Made by a program: the position numbers and the translations under genes
Part shown: positions 1 to 8,812 of the stretch, in pieces
How positions within the stretch are numbered: position 1 is the first letter of the stretch
Layout of the letters: each line of letters starts with the position of its first letter
From: Proteiniphilum sp.
Lineage (GTDB): Bacteria > Bacteroidota > Bacteroidia > Bacteroidales > Dysgonomonadaceae
Assembly (NCBI GenBank): GCA_016839025.1
Contig: JADLKK010000016.1
Location: 1 to 39,176 of the forward strand
Length of the DNA: 39,176 nucleotides
Reading direction: 5' to 3'
Notes under the pieces: generated by a model
The model's database searches: none
The model's input: the letters and a program-made list of their open reading frames with translations, nothing else
Told to the model about the DNA's origin: nothing

Positions 1-4
1 AAAA

Positions 5-3000
5 ATGAGTAACAGAAGAACATTCCTGAAAAAAATGGGACTCGGTACCCTCGCGGCGTCGGGATACCCTGCCATTACTTCGACAGATAGTCTGCTGGGA
101 AAAAGAACAGAGATGAATGCACTATCCCTGCAGCTCGACAGGACCGTAAGGAACTTCAATGGGATGTATGAAAATGAGTACCTGAGCAGGGTGGCATTCC
201 CGATTGGAGGTATCGGCGCCGGCATGTTTTGCCTGGAGGGCACCGGTGCCATTTCTCATCTTTCGGTGAACAACCGGCCTGAGATCTACAATGTTCCGTA
301 TGCCTTTGCTGCGCTCAGCGTAAAAGGACTGGAAAAGGGAGCCAAGGTGCTGGAATCGACTGTTCCCACCTGGAAGCTCTTCGGGCCGCGGGGAAGCGGT
401 AACGGACTGGGAAACCGCAATTACGGTCTTCCCCGGTTCTCCAGGGGTTCTTTTCTGGCAAGATTTCCTTTCGCAACAATCAAGTTGCAGGACAACGATA
501 TCCCTCTTGAGGTGCAAATCGAGGGATGGAGTCCCTTTGTTCCTACCGATGAGGACAACTCCAGCCTGCCGGTTGGTGTACTGGAATATTCGTTCAAAAA
601 TAACAGCGAGAAGAGGTTGGAGGCCGTTTTTTCCTACAATGCGCGCAATTTCATAGACGAAAAGGGAATGATTGCACCACAGGAGAATGGTTTCCGTCTG
701 ACCAAAGCAGTTGCGAGCGGCGGGACTCATCCCGGTGGTTTTGCCATCTACCTCGACGACAACAACGCTGTTACAGACCATTGTTGGTTCAGGGGTGGCT
801 GGTTCGATGCACAGACCATCCTGTGGGATAATATCAGGGAGGGAAAAGTGGTGAACCACCCCCCCATCGAGGGAGTCGCTCCCGGTGCATCGGTCTATCT
901 GCCATTCCTGTTGAATCCGGGTGAAGAGAAAACCATCAAGGTGAATTTTTGCTGGTATCTCCCAAAGTCAGACCTTTCCATCGGGCATCCCATTGTCACG
1001 GGGGAGGCTTTTACGGGTAAAACCACCAGGAAAGCGGTGAAAAATCAGCAAACGGTTTCCGGTTATCAGGGAACAGGCTTACTGAACTCTTTCGATCCGA
1101 CAGGTGACGGACAGGTGGGCATACTGGTCTCACCCCCCTTCCCTGTCAACAGGAGATACCTGAAGTTTTTGATTGGGGGCGGGAATAAGAAAGAGCTCAC
1201 CTCTGTCAACCTGGTAATCGATGAACAAACTGTGGAAACGGCTACCGGTCAGAACAGCGAACTGCTGACCGAGCAGATATGGGATCTGAAACGCTACCAG
1301 GGCAAAGAGGCCCGTTTGAAGTTTGTGGATCTTGATACCTACGGTTGGGGGCATATCCTTGCCGATCAGTTTATCCTCACCGACAACAGCGGTGAATCGA
1401 TGAGAAATCCTTCCGGCAACGCGATTGTGATTGCTGACTTCGAGAACAAACAGCTTGAGGGATGGGAACGAATTTCCCCTGAACAGCTCAACATTCCCGA
1501 TGCGAAGAATCCTTACTATCGTCCCTGGTATGCGGAACGATTCAGGAGCCTGGATCAACTGACAGCCTATTGGAATGAACAGAAAAAACAACTGAAAAGA
1601 GATTCAGCTCTGTTCAGGGATGCCTTTTACCGCTCTACCCTGCCGGCAGAGGTGCTGGAAGCGGTGGCAGCAAACCTGACCATCCTGAAATCCCCTACCA
1701 TTCTGCGTGTTGCTGACGGCAGACTCTGGGCGTGGGAGGGCTGTAACGATGATGCCGGTTGCTGTCACGGTAGCTGCACCCATGTCTGGAACTACGCTCA
1801 GGCAATCCCCCATCTCTTCCCGGCACTGGAAAGAACACTCCGTGAGACGGAGTTTCTGGTAAGCCAGGATGAACAGGGACACCAGAACTTCCGTTCCAAC
1901 ATCCCCATATCCCCCACCACGCACGACTTTCATGCAGCCGCCGACGGTCAGCTCGGGGGAATCATGAAACTCTACAGGGAGTGGCGCATCAGTGGTGACA
2001 CCCAGTGGATGAAAAGTCTCTTTCCCTACGTACAGAAAAGCATCGATTATTGCATCCGTACATGGGATCCGAAAGAGAAGGGATATCTCGAGGAACCCCA
2101 TCACAATACCTATGACATTGAGTTCTGGGGGCCGGACGGAATGTGCACCAGCTTTTACCTGGGAGCATTGACTGCCATGATTGCCATGTGCAAAGAGCTG
2201 AATCAGCCCTTCAGCCGCTACGAAAAACTGCTGCTTAAAGGGAAAAGCTATGTGGAAAATGAACTCTTTGATGGGGAGTATTTCATCCAGAAAATCATCT
2301 GGGAGGGTTTGCAGGCACCCAATCCCGTGGAAGTGCAATCTTTCGGCGGGAACTATTCCGATGAGGCAGTGGCACTACTGAAGAAGGAGGGTCCCAAATA
2401 CCAGTATGGTTCCGGATGCCTTTCAGATGGCATCCTGGGCATGTGGATGGCCGCTGTCTGCGGACTGCCGGAAGAGATTGAGGATGACAAGGTGAAAAGC
2501 CACCTGACGGCAGTTCACCGATACAACCTGAAACCGACTCTCGAGGATCATTACAATCCGCAGCGGCCTACCTATGCCTGTGGTGAGGATGGGGGACTAC
2601 TTCTCTGTACTTGGCCGAAGGGAGGTACCCTGTCGCTCCCTTTTGTCTACAGTAACGAGGTTTGGACCGGTATTGAATATCAAGTTGCCAGCCACCTGAT
2701 GCTGAAAGGTGAGGTGGAGAAGGGACTGGAGATCGTGCGCATCTGCAGGCAGCGTTACGACGGATCGGTACGCAACCCCTTTAACGAATATGAATGCGGA
2801 CACTGGTATGTCCGTGCCATGGCAAGCTACGGCATGCTGCAGGGCCTCACCGGCGTGAGATACGATGCGGTGGATAAAACACTCTACATCGATTCAAAGA
2901 TTGGTGATTTCACCTCTTTCTTATCCACTGAAAAAGGTTTTGGTTCGGTATCACTGAAAAACGATACACCTTCCCTTGACGTCCTGTATGGTGAAATAGA

Positions 3001-3040
3001 GGTGAATAGGATTCATGTGGGAGCAACAAAAGATGATTGA
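5..3040 (+). CDS. GH116 family glycoside hydrolase with inserted lectin-like domain, Tat-exported
   Basis: 1011 residues. The N-terminus reads NRRTFLKKMG followed by a short Ala/Gly-rich stretch, a twin-arginine (Tat) export signal. Residues about 45-340 match the GH116 N-terminal beta-sandwich (GGIGAGMFCLEGTGAISHLS region), and residues about 530-990 the alpha/alpha-barrel catalytic half. By comparison with the characterised GH116 enzymes, E578 (in WAWEGCND) is the likely nucleophile and D704 (in HNTYDIEFW) the likely acid/base; this assignment is by motif only. Residues about 345-490 (FLIGGG...GWGHILADQFILTD) look like a carbohydrate-binding/jelly-roll module of the kind found beside GH32 enzymes, inserted between the two halves. 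Known GH116 activities are beta-glucosidase, beta-xylosidase, beta-N-acetylglucosaminidase and glucosylceramidase; the substrate here cannot be told. It is the first gene of a + strand sugar-use cluster. Only four bases precede the start, so no RBS can be judged. Confidence 0.88.
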   Translation: MSNRRTFLKKMGLGTLAASGYPAITSTDSLLGKRTEMNALSLQLDRTVRNFNGMYENEYLSRVAFPIGGIGAGMFCLEGTGAISHLSVNNRPEIYNVPYAFAALSVKGLEKGAKVLESTVPTWKLFGPRGSGNGLGNRNYGLPRFSRGSFLARFPFATIKLQDNDIPLEVQIEGWSPFVPTDEDNSSLPVGVLEYSFKNNSEKRLEAVFSYNARNFIDEKGMIAPQENGFRLTKAVASGGTHPGGFAIYLDDNNAVTDHCWFRGGWFDAQTILWDNIREGKVVNHPPIEGVAPGASVYLPFLLNPGEEKTIKVNFCWYLPKSDLSIGHPIVTGEAFTGKTTRKAVKNQQTVSGYQGTGLLNSFDPTGDGQVGILVSPPFPVNRRYLKFLIGGGNKKELTSVNLVIDEQTVETATGQNSELLTEQIWDLKRYQGKEARLKFVDLDTYGWGHILADQFILTDNSGESMRNPSGNAIVIADFENKQLEGWERISPEQLNIPDAKNPYYRPWYAERFRSLDQLTAYWNEQKKQLKRDSALFRDAFYRSTLPAEVLEAVAANLTILKSPTILRVADGRLWAWEGCNDDAGCCHGSCTHVWNYAQAIPHLFPALERTLRETEFLVSQDEQGHQNFRSNIPISPTTHDFHAAADGQLGGIMKLYREWRISGDTQWMKSLFPYVQKSIDYCIRTWDPKEKGYLEEPHHNTYDIEFWGPDGMCTSFYLGALTAMIAMCKELNQPFSRYEKLLLKGKSYVENELFDGEYFIQKIIWEGLQAPNPVEVQSFGGNYSDEAVALLKKEGPKYQYGSGCLSDGILGMWMAAVCGLPEEIEDDKVKSHLTAVHRYNLKPTLEDHYNPQRPTYACGEDGGLLLCTWPKGGTLSLPFVYSNEVWTGIEYQVASHLMLKGEVEKGLEIVRICRQRYDGSVRNPFNEYECGHWYVRAMASYGMLQGLTGVRYDAVDKTLYIDSKIGDFTSFLSTEKGFGSVSLKNDTPSLDVLYGEIEVNRIHVGATKDD

Positions 3041-3084
3041 TCCAATCGTTACCTTGATCAAACAGATAATTTCAACGAGATGCA

Positions 3085-3114
3085 ATTGGGAAATTGATTA
3101 ATTGTATAAATTTG
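3085..3114 (+). promoter_or_regulatory. Bacteroidota-type promoter before the GH172 gene
   Basis: A TAAATTTG box at 3107-3114 matches the Bacteroidota -7 consensus TAnnTTTG exactly. A TTG at 3086-3088 lies 18 bp upstream, close to the expected -33 element. The box is 40 bp before the ATG at 3155, in a 114-bp gap. This suggests that the GH172-to-araB genes can be transcribed separately from the GH116 gene. Confidence 0.6.
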
Positions 3115-3154
3115 TTCAAATTTAACGTAATATGCTAACAGAAAACTATTGATT

Positions 3155-4327
3155 ATGAATCAAAAAACATTTTATCTGACATTAATCGCATTCACAGCGA
3201 TTTCCTTTTCACTGACACATGCCCAGAACCGCGATTTTAACGGTCTGGATATGAACATGGGTAATCTCTACCGCTTGTCCAATGCGGAATCCCGCTCCAT
3301 CAGTCCTGAGAATTTCACAGGTGAAAAAGGGAAGGGGGGAATGGCTACACCCGATCCCAATGCGCCCCGCAACACCGCAAATGCTACCCGTGCTTCGCGC
3401 GACCTGGGACAGGGATGGAAGGTGAACCCCTATGTTACTATTCAGCCGGGCGAGACATTCACCATGGCTGAGATTAAAGGGCCTGGTGCCATCCAGCATA
3501 TCTGGATGACCCCCACCGGAAACTGGCGATTTTCCATCATCCGCATCTACTGGGATGATGAAAAAGAACCATCTGTAGAGGTTCCTGTAGGACACTTCTT
3601 CGGGATGGGATGGAACGAATATGCCCATCTCAATTCTCTGCCGGTTACGGTTAACCCCGGCAGTGCATTCAACTGTTACTGGGTGATGCCGTTCCGCAAA
3701 AAATGCAGGATCACCATGACCAACATCAACGACGAACAACCGATGAACCTATATTATCAGATCGACTATACGCTGACCGACGTGCCAGATGATGCCGCCT
3801 ACTTTCATGCGCAGTTCCGTAGGACAAAGGTGAATAGCACGTCCGATTACACCATCGTGGACGGTATCAAGGGTGAAGGGCATTATGTGGGTGTATACAT
3901 GGCCTGGCAGGTCAACAACAATGGCTGGTGGGGTGAAGGAGAGATCAAGTTCTTCATGGATGGAGACAAACAGTTTCCCACGATAATAGGCACCGGTACG
4001 GAAGATTATTTCTGTGGCTCTTATAATTTCGACAGAGGTGGAAAATATACAACGTTTGCCACACCCTATGCAGGATTGGTGCAGGTCCTTCCGCCCGATC
4101 AGACCTACAAGGCAGGACAGAGATTCGGACTTTACCGCTGGCATGTGATGGATCCGGTTCGCTTCAAAAAGGATATGAAGATCACCATCCAGGATCTGGG
4201 ATGGAGACATGGAGGCCGTTACCTGCCCCAGCAGTCGGATATCTCCTCCACCGCTTTCTGGTATCAGGGTGAACCGCATGCTTCTTTTCCGACATTACCC
4301 TCTTGGGAAGAGCTGGAAATGAATTGA
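3155..4327 (+). CDS. GH172 (former DUF2961) secreted furanosidase-like enzyme
   Basis: 390 residues with an N-terminal signal peptide (FYLTLIAFTAISFSLTHAQ, cleavage near Ala-Gln), so periplasmic or beyond. The body matches the DUF2961 family, now CAZy GH172. Known members are alpha-D-fructofuranosidase/difructose-anhydride enzymes and exo-alpha-D-arabinofuranosidases. The signature GTGTEDYF is present with E283, and a second conserved Glu lies in WWGEGE (E261 or E263). A pair of Glu about 21 residues apart is the known catalytic arrangement, so the site looks intact. The longest frame begins with TTG at 3149; the ATG at 3155 gives a normal signal peptide and is preferred. A 77-bp gap separates it from the next gene. 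Substrate is inferred only as an alpha-furanoside. Confidence 0.85.
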   Translation: MNQKTFYLTLIAFTAISFSLTHAQNRDFNGLDMNMGNLYRLSNAESRSISPENFTGEKGKGGMATPDPNAPRNTANATRASRDLGQGWKVNPYVTIQPGETFTMAEIKGPGAIQHIWMTPTGNWRFSIIRIYWDDEKEPSVEVPVGHFFGMGWNEYAHLNSLPVTVNPGSAFNCYWVMPFRKKCRITMTNINDEQPMNLYYQIDYTLTDVPDDAAYFHAQFRRTKVNSTSDYTIVDGIKGEGHYVGVYMAWQVNNNGWWGEGEIKFFMDGDKQFPTIIGTGTEDYFCGSYNFDRGGKYTTFATPYAGLVQVLPPDQTYKAGQRFGLYRWHVMDPVRFKKDMKITIQDLGWRHGGRYLPQQSDISSTAFWYQGEPHASFPTLPSWEELEMN

Positions 4328-4404
4328 TGTTTACCGCATCCTGGATCATCTCCCGGGAATGATGGAGATCAGGGCAGCGCGGCTATTAATCGATGAATTG
4401 AGAA

Positions 4405-5685
4405 ATGAAACAGAACCATAAAAACAATATGATGAAACGAAATCTATCCACTGGCGTTGCGGCAGCTGTACTGATCGGGGGACTCTTCAGCCTCTCCTGC
4501 ACCGGCGACGGAAAAAAATCGGAATCAATGAAAAGGAACTATGAAAAAGGTACATTCGGTTATGACCTGAACTACCTCTCGGAAAAAGACAGTCTGATCC
4601 TCCTGAAATCGGAAGATGGGAAGGCACAGCTGATTCTCTCGGCAAAATACCAGGCGAAGGTGTTCACTTCAACGGCCAACGGACTGGAAGGGAACAGCCA
4701 CGGTTTTGTCAACTATAAATTCTTCGATGCAGGCATTGTGGATGAGCACATGAACGGATATGGCGGCGAAAACCGTTTCTGGCTCGGGCCGGAAGGGGGA
4801 CGCTACTCCGTTTACTTCGCGCCGGGAACGGAGCAGGTCTATGAGAATTGGCACACACCAAAGCCGATTGATATCGAAGCCTGGGAGCTTGAAACAGCTA
4901 CGGATGCAGAGGCTCTCTTCACCAAGGAGATGGAGGTCGTGAACTACCAGGGAACTGCCCTGAAGATCGGCGCTGAACGGAGAATTAAACTGCTCTCCCG
5001 GGAGCAAAGCAGCCGTGAACTGGGACTCTCCCTTCCCCGTGAGATGAAGATGGTGGCCTACAGCACCGAAAACCGGATCACCAACCGCAATGACTTTGCC
5101 TGGAACGAGGAGACCGGTACCGTCTGTATCTGGATGCTTGACATGTTCAACCCCTCGGAGGAAGCGGTCACCATCATCCCCTACCATAGGGGAAACGAAG
5201 AGGAGCTGGGAACGGTGGTCACCTCCGACTATTTCGGTGAGATACCGGCTGAACGGTTGGTGGACGAGGAGGGTGTCCTTTTCTTTAAAACCGATGGGAA
5301 GGCAAGAGGCAAGCTGGGCATGAACGCCCGCAGAACCAAAGGCATCGCTGCCAATTACGATCCGATCGGGGGTAGGCTTACCCTGATGACCTTCACTGTA
5401 GCACCCGATGCCACCTACCTCAACCAGGAGTGGAACCCGGAAAAGGACCCCCTGAAGGGTGATGCACTCAACGCCTACAACGACGGTCCACTGGAGGATG
5501 GTAGCATCATGGGGCCTTTCCTGGAACTGGAGAGCTGTTCACCGGCCGCCTTCCTGGAGTCGGGAGAGACGCTGACGCACCGGCACACCCTCTATCATTT
5601 CACGGGCGATCGGACAACCCTCTCCCCTATCGCGGAGCAGCTGCTCGGCGTAAGTCCGGACAGAATAACCACCATTTTCCATTAA
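4405..5685 (+). CDS. Predicted lipoprotein, DUF6786-like, function unknown
   Basis: 426 residues. The N-terminus has a basic region, a hydrophobic stretch and the lipobox LFSLSC, so C32 should be lipidated and the protein anchored in an envelope membrane. Internal ATGs at 4429 and 4432 would also leave a good signal peptide, so the start is uncertain. The rest appears to be beta-rich, with a GGENRFWLGPEGG motif at residues 120-132. That motif recalls aldose-epimerase/galactose-mutarotase-like folds and, as far as I recognise it, the DUF6786 family of Bacteroidota; the family name is tentative. No enzymatic activity is established for it. It lies 7 bp before the FucP-like transporter, so a role in handling the same sugar (mutarotation or binding) is plausible but unproven. 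Confidence 0.72.
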   Translation: MKQNHKNNMMKRNLSTGVAAAVLIGGLFSLSCTGDGKKSESMKRNYEKGTFGYDLNYLSEKDSLILLKSEDGKAQLILSAKYQAKVFTSTANGLEGNSHGFVNYKFFDAGIVDEHMNGYGGENRFWLGPEGGRYSVYFAPGTEQVYENWHTPKPIDIEAWELETATDAEALFTKEMEVVNYQGTALKIGAERRIKLLSREQSSRELGLSLPREMKMVAYSTENRITNRNDFAWNEETGTVCIWMLDMFNPSEEAVTIIPYHRGNEEELGTVVTSDYFGEIPAERLVDEEGVLFFKTDGKARGKLGMNARRTKGIAANYDPIGGRLTLMTFTVAPDATYLNQEWNPEKDPLKGDALNAYNDGPLEDGSIMGPFLELESCSPAAFLESGETLTHRHTLYHFTGDRTTLSPIAEQLLGVSPDRITTIFH

Positions 5686-5692
5686 TGAGATC

Positions 5693-7162
5693 ATGAACAC
5701 ACTGCAAACTGACAAACACCGGCTGGTGCCGGCAGGGATCGTTCTTCCCTTTATCCTTCTCACCTCTCTCTTTTTTATCTGGGCGGTGCCCAACAACATG
5801 ACCGATACCATGCTGGCGGCATTCAAGCGGATCATGAGCCTCTCGGACACCCAGACTGCCTGGATACAGGTGGTCTGCTACCTGCTGGGTTACGGCTTCT
5901 TTGCCTTGCCGGGAGCCATCTTCATCAAGAAGCATACCTACAAGTCGGGTGTCCTGCTCGGACTGGCTCTCTGCATCACGGGGGGATCCCTCTTCTATCC
6001 AGCCCTACTGGCCAATGATCTCAACTCCTTTCTCAGCTTCGGGATGTACCTGCTGGCCATCTTCGTGCTCTTTGCCGGCCTCTCGGTGCTGGAGACATCG
6101 GCAAACTCCTATGTCTATGCACTGGGCGACCCGGTGACCGCTACCCGGAGACTCAATTTCTCCCAGTCGTTCAACCCCTTTGGGGCACTTACCGGCGTGT
6201 TGGTAAGCCAGATCTTCGTACTGTCGCAGCTCAACACCATGAGTGCTCTCGAAAGAGCGACATTGCAGCAGGAGGAGCTGACACGAATCCAGAACCTGGA
6301 GCTGAATGCGGTCACCACAGCCTATCTTGTGCTGGCAGGGGTGATGCTGCTGCTCTTTCTGGCGATCCTCTTCACCCGCATGCCAAAGGCTCAGGATGAG
6401 GAGAGGCAGCTCCACCTGAAAGCTACGCTGCGGCGGCTCAAGAGAAACAAGAACTACGTCTGGGGTGTGGTGGCACAGTTCTTCTATGTAGGGGCACAGA
6501 TCGCTGTCTGGTCGTTTATCATCCGCTACGTGATGCAACAGCTCAATTTTGATGCCGTGATTGCGGCGCTTGGCTCCAATCCCACCCCGGAAGCGATCAT
6601 CGTAGCGTTGAGGAACGTGGAGCCGGTGGCGGGAGGCTTTTACACGCTGGCGGAATGGCTGGGACTCGATGTACTGTTGCCCAGAACCGCCGAGCAGGCG
6701 GGTGCGACCTATTACATCCTGTCGCTGATTCTCTTCGTGCTGGGTCGATTCATATGCACCTGGCTGATGAAGTACGTGAAACCGGTGAACCTTCTCACAC
6801 TCCTTGCCCTGCTGGCAATCGTCTGTTCGGTGATTGTGGTCACTGCATCTGGATTCACCGGTGTCTATGCGCTGATGGCGATCTCCGGATGCATGTCACT
6901 CATGTTCCCCACCATCTACGGTCTCGGCCTGAAAGGGTTGGGTGAGGATACCAAGATCGGCGGCTCGGGTATGGTGATGGCGATCGCGGGAGCTGCCCTG
7001 TTGACGCAGATACAGGGCATCCTCTCCGACCAGTCGGGCAGCATCCGGTTTGCCTACCTGGTTCCGGCAGTGGCTTTCGGAATCATTGCATGGTACAGTC
7101 TCACCGTTGCCCGTAACAAGAAATTGCAGGATGCAATCAGTCACGAATCGAATGAAACATGA
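5693..7162 (+). CDS. FucP-type MFS sugar:H+ symporter
   Basis: 489 residues, about 12 membrane helices, inner membrane. The first helices carry FFIWAVPNNMTD (D38) and LETSANSY (E134). These correspond to D46 and E135 of E. coli FucP, which couple proton and sugar movement, so transport function is likely intact. E. coli FucP takes L-fucose, L-galactose and D-arabinose. Between helices 7 and 8 there is an extra segment of about 50 residues (about 285-336, with NPTPEAIIVALRN), making this protein longer than the usual 430 or so. The gene starts 7 bp after the lipoprotein gene, and its TGA overlaps the start of the kinase gene (ATGA), so translation of the two is probably coupled. The exact substrate is not known; a pentose fits the neighbour. 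Confidence 0.85.
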   Translation: MNTLQTDKHRLVPAGIVLPFILLTSLFFIWAVPNNMTDTMLAAFKRIMSLSDTQTAWIQVVCYLLGYGFFALPGAIFIKKHTYKSGVLLGLALCITGGSLFYPALLANDLNSFLSFGMYLLAIFVLFAGLSVLETSANSYVYALGDPVTATRRLNFSQSFNPFGALTGVLVSQIFVLSQLNTMSALERATLQQEELTRIQNLELNAVTTAYLVLAGVMLLLFLAILFTRMPKAQDEERQLHLKATLRRLKRNKNYVWGVVAQFFYVGAQIAVWSFIIRYVMQQLNFDAVIAALGSNPTPEAIIVALRNVEPVAGGFYTLAEWLGLDVLLPRTAEQAGATYYILSLILFVLGRFICTWLMKYVKPVNLLTLLALLAIVCSVIVVTASGFTGVYALMAISGCMSLMFPTIYGLGLKGLGEDTKIGGSGMVMAIAGAALLTQIQGILSDQSGSIRFAYLVPAVAFGIIAWYSLTVARNKKLQDAISHESNET

Positions 7163-8802
7163 TGAAACAACCACTGGTTATTGGAATTGATTATGGCACC
7201 GACTCCTGTCGCGCCGTGGTGGTGGATTGTGCAACAGGTGAGGAGCTGGCTGCTCATACCGCTTTCTATCCCCGCTGGAAGAACGGGCTCTATTGCGATG
7301 CCGCTGCCAACAGCTACCGACAGCATCCACAGGATTATATCGATTCACTGGAAGAGGTGATTCATGGGCTGTTGGCCAGGATAACACCCGATCAGGCGGC
7401 AGAGGTGGTCGCCATCGGGATCGATACCACCGGGAGCACACCCTGCCTGACCGACCGGCATGGAACCCCCCTGGCGCTGCTGCCCGGTTACGAGGAGGAT
7501 CCCGATGCGATGTTTGTGCTGTGGAAGGATCACACTTCCGTCGATGAGGCAGGTGAGATCAGCAGGCTGGCTCATGAGTGGGTGACCGACTATACATCCC
7601 GTTCAGGAGGAACCTACTCCTCAGAATGGTTTTGGTCAAAGGCTCTCCATATCTTGCGCAGGAACGGACGAATCCGGCGTGATGCCGGAGGAGTGGTCGA
7701 GCATTGCGACTGGATGCCGGCACTTCTAACCGGTACCCTGCGGCCGGAGAAGGTGAAGAGAAGCCGCTGTGCAGCGGGGCACAAAGGAATGTGGGCGGAA
7801 GAGTGGGGGGGGTACCCCTCGCCAGCGTTTCTCTCAAAACTGGATCCACTGCTGGGTGAATTCAGGGCGCTTTTGAGCGACGATGCCTTCACCGGCGGTA
7901 CTCCGGCCGGCATGATCACCGAGGAGTGGTCAGAGCGCCTCGGTTTGCCCCGTGGAGTAGTGGTTTCTGTCGGCATCATCGATGCACATGCCGGTGCCGT
8001 GGGTGCCGGCATCCGAGCCAACAGCATGGTGAAGATTATCGGTACCTCCACCTGTGATATTGTGGTAACCTCGAAACAGGATATCGGGGAGAAAGAGATC
8101 ACCGGTATCAGTGGTCAGGTGGATGGATCCGTGATTCCCGGGCTGATAGGACTGGAAGCGGGGCAATCGGCTTTTGGCGACATCTATGCCTGGTTCCGGG
8201 ATCTCCTCTCCTGGGGCACCGCTTTTCTATCCCCTGATTTGAAGGAGGATGTGACAGGGAAGGTGTTGTCGCGACTGAACGACGAGGCAGCACAATTGCC
8301 GCTGCAGGAGGATGATCCGATCGCTGTCGACTGGCTCAACGGCCGTCGTTCACCCTATGGCGATCAGACCCTGAAGGGAGGAATCACCGGGATCACCCTT
8401 GGAACCACACCTGCACTGCTCTTCAAGAGCCTGGTGGAGGCTACCGCCTTCGGATCACGTGCCATTCTGGAGCATCTTGCAAAAGAGGGTGTGCGGGTGG
8501 ATGAGGTTATCGGGGTGGGCGGCATCTCACTGAAGTCATCCTATGTGATGCAAACCCTGGCCGATGTGATGGGGGTGCCGATCAGGGTGGCCAGGGCACA
8601 ACAGGCTGGAGCACTGGGTGCCGCCATGCTGGCAGCTGTGGCCGCAGGGTTGTTTGACTCGCTGCAGTCGGCTACCGACCGGTTGGGGCAAGGTAACCTG
8701 AAGCTCTACACCCCTCGTGTGGAGTTTGATCACCTCTACAAGCTACGCTACAAACGCTACCGGTTGTTGGGTAACTTTTTGGATTCCTCCGGAGGGGTTT
8801 GA
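7159..8802 (+). CDS. araB: Ribulokinase (AraB-type, FGGY family)
   Basis: 547 residues, near full length for AraB (566 in E. coli) and strongly alike throughout: IGIDYGTDSCRA at the N-terminal phosphate-binding site, AMFVLWKDHT, GTYSSEWFW, KIIGTSTCDI and GLEAGQSAFGDIYAWF. The enzyme phosphorylates ribulose to ribulose 5-phosphate with ATP in the cytoplasm. E. coli AraB accepts L- and D-ribulose and both xylulose isomers, so family membership does not fix the stereochemistry. The start overlaps the transporter stop (ATGA at 7159-7162); a second ATG at 7162 is also possible. No araA isomerase or araD epimerase is present in the window. The gene ends 10 bp from the convergent radical SAM gene, with no terminator visible. 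Confidence 0.93.
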   Translation: MMKQPLVIGIDYGTDSCRAVVVDCATGEELAAHTAFYPRWKNGLYCDAAANSYRQHPQDYIDSLEEVIHGLLARITPDQAAEVVAIGIDTTGSTPCLTDRHGTPLALLPGYEEDPDAMFVLWKDHTSVDEAGEISRLAHEWVTDYTSRSGGTYSSEWFWSKALHILRRNGRIRRDAGGVVEHCDWMPALLTGTLRPEKVKRSRCAAGHKGMWAEEWGGYPSPAFLSKLDPLLGEFRALLSDDAFTGGTPAGMITEEWSERLGLPRGVVVSVGIIDAHAGAVGAGIRANSMVKIIGTSTCDIVVTSKQDIGEKEITGISGQVDGSVIPGLIGLEAGQSAFGDIYAWFRDLLSWGTAFLSPDLKEDVTGKVLSRLNDEAAQLPLQEDDPIAVDWLNGRRSPYGDQTLKGGITGITLGTTPALLFKSLVEATAFGSRAILEHLAKEGVRVDEVIGVGGISLKSSYVMQTLADVMGVPIRVARAQQAGALGAAMLAAVAAGLFDSLQSATDRLGQGNLKLYTPRVEFDHLYKLRYKRYRLLGNFLDSSGGV

Positions 8803-8812
8803 AGCGCAAGGG

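Noticed and set aside
122-2803. Several long antisense frames opposite the GH116 gene
   Set aside because: They lack recognisable domains and are frame shadows of a high-GC coding strand.
4328-4404. Short gap between the GH172 and lipoprotein genes as a promoter or hairpin
   Set aside because: No TAnnTTTG box and only a weak GATC-bounded partial repeat; nothing that can be supported.
8785-8795. CCTCCGGAGG palindrome near the araB end as a terminator
   Set aside because: It lies inside the coding sequence, has no loop and no T tract.
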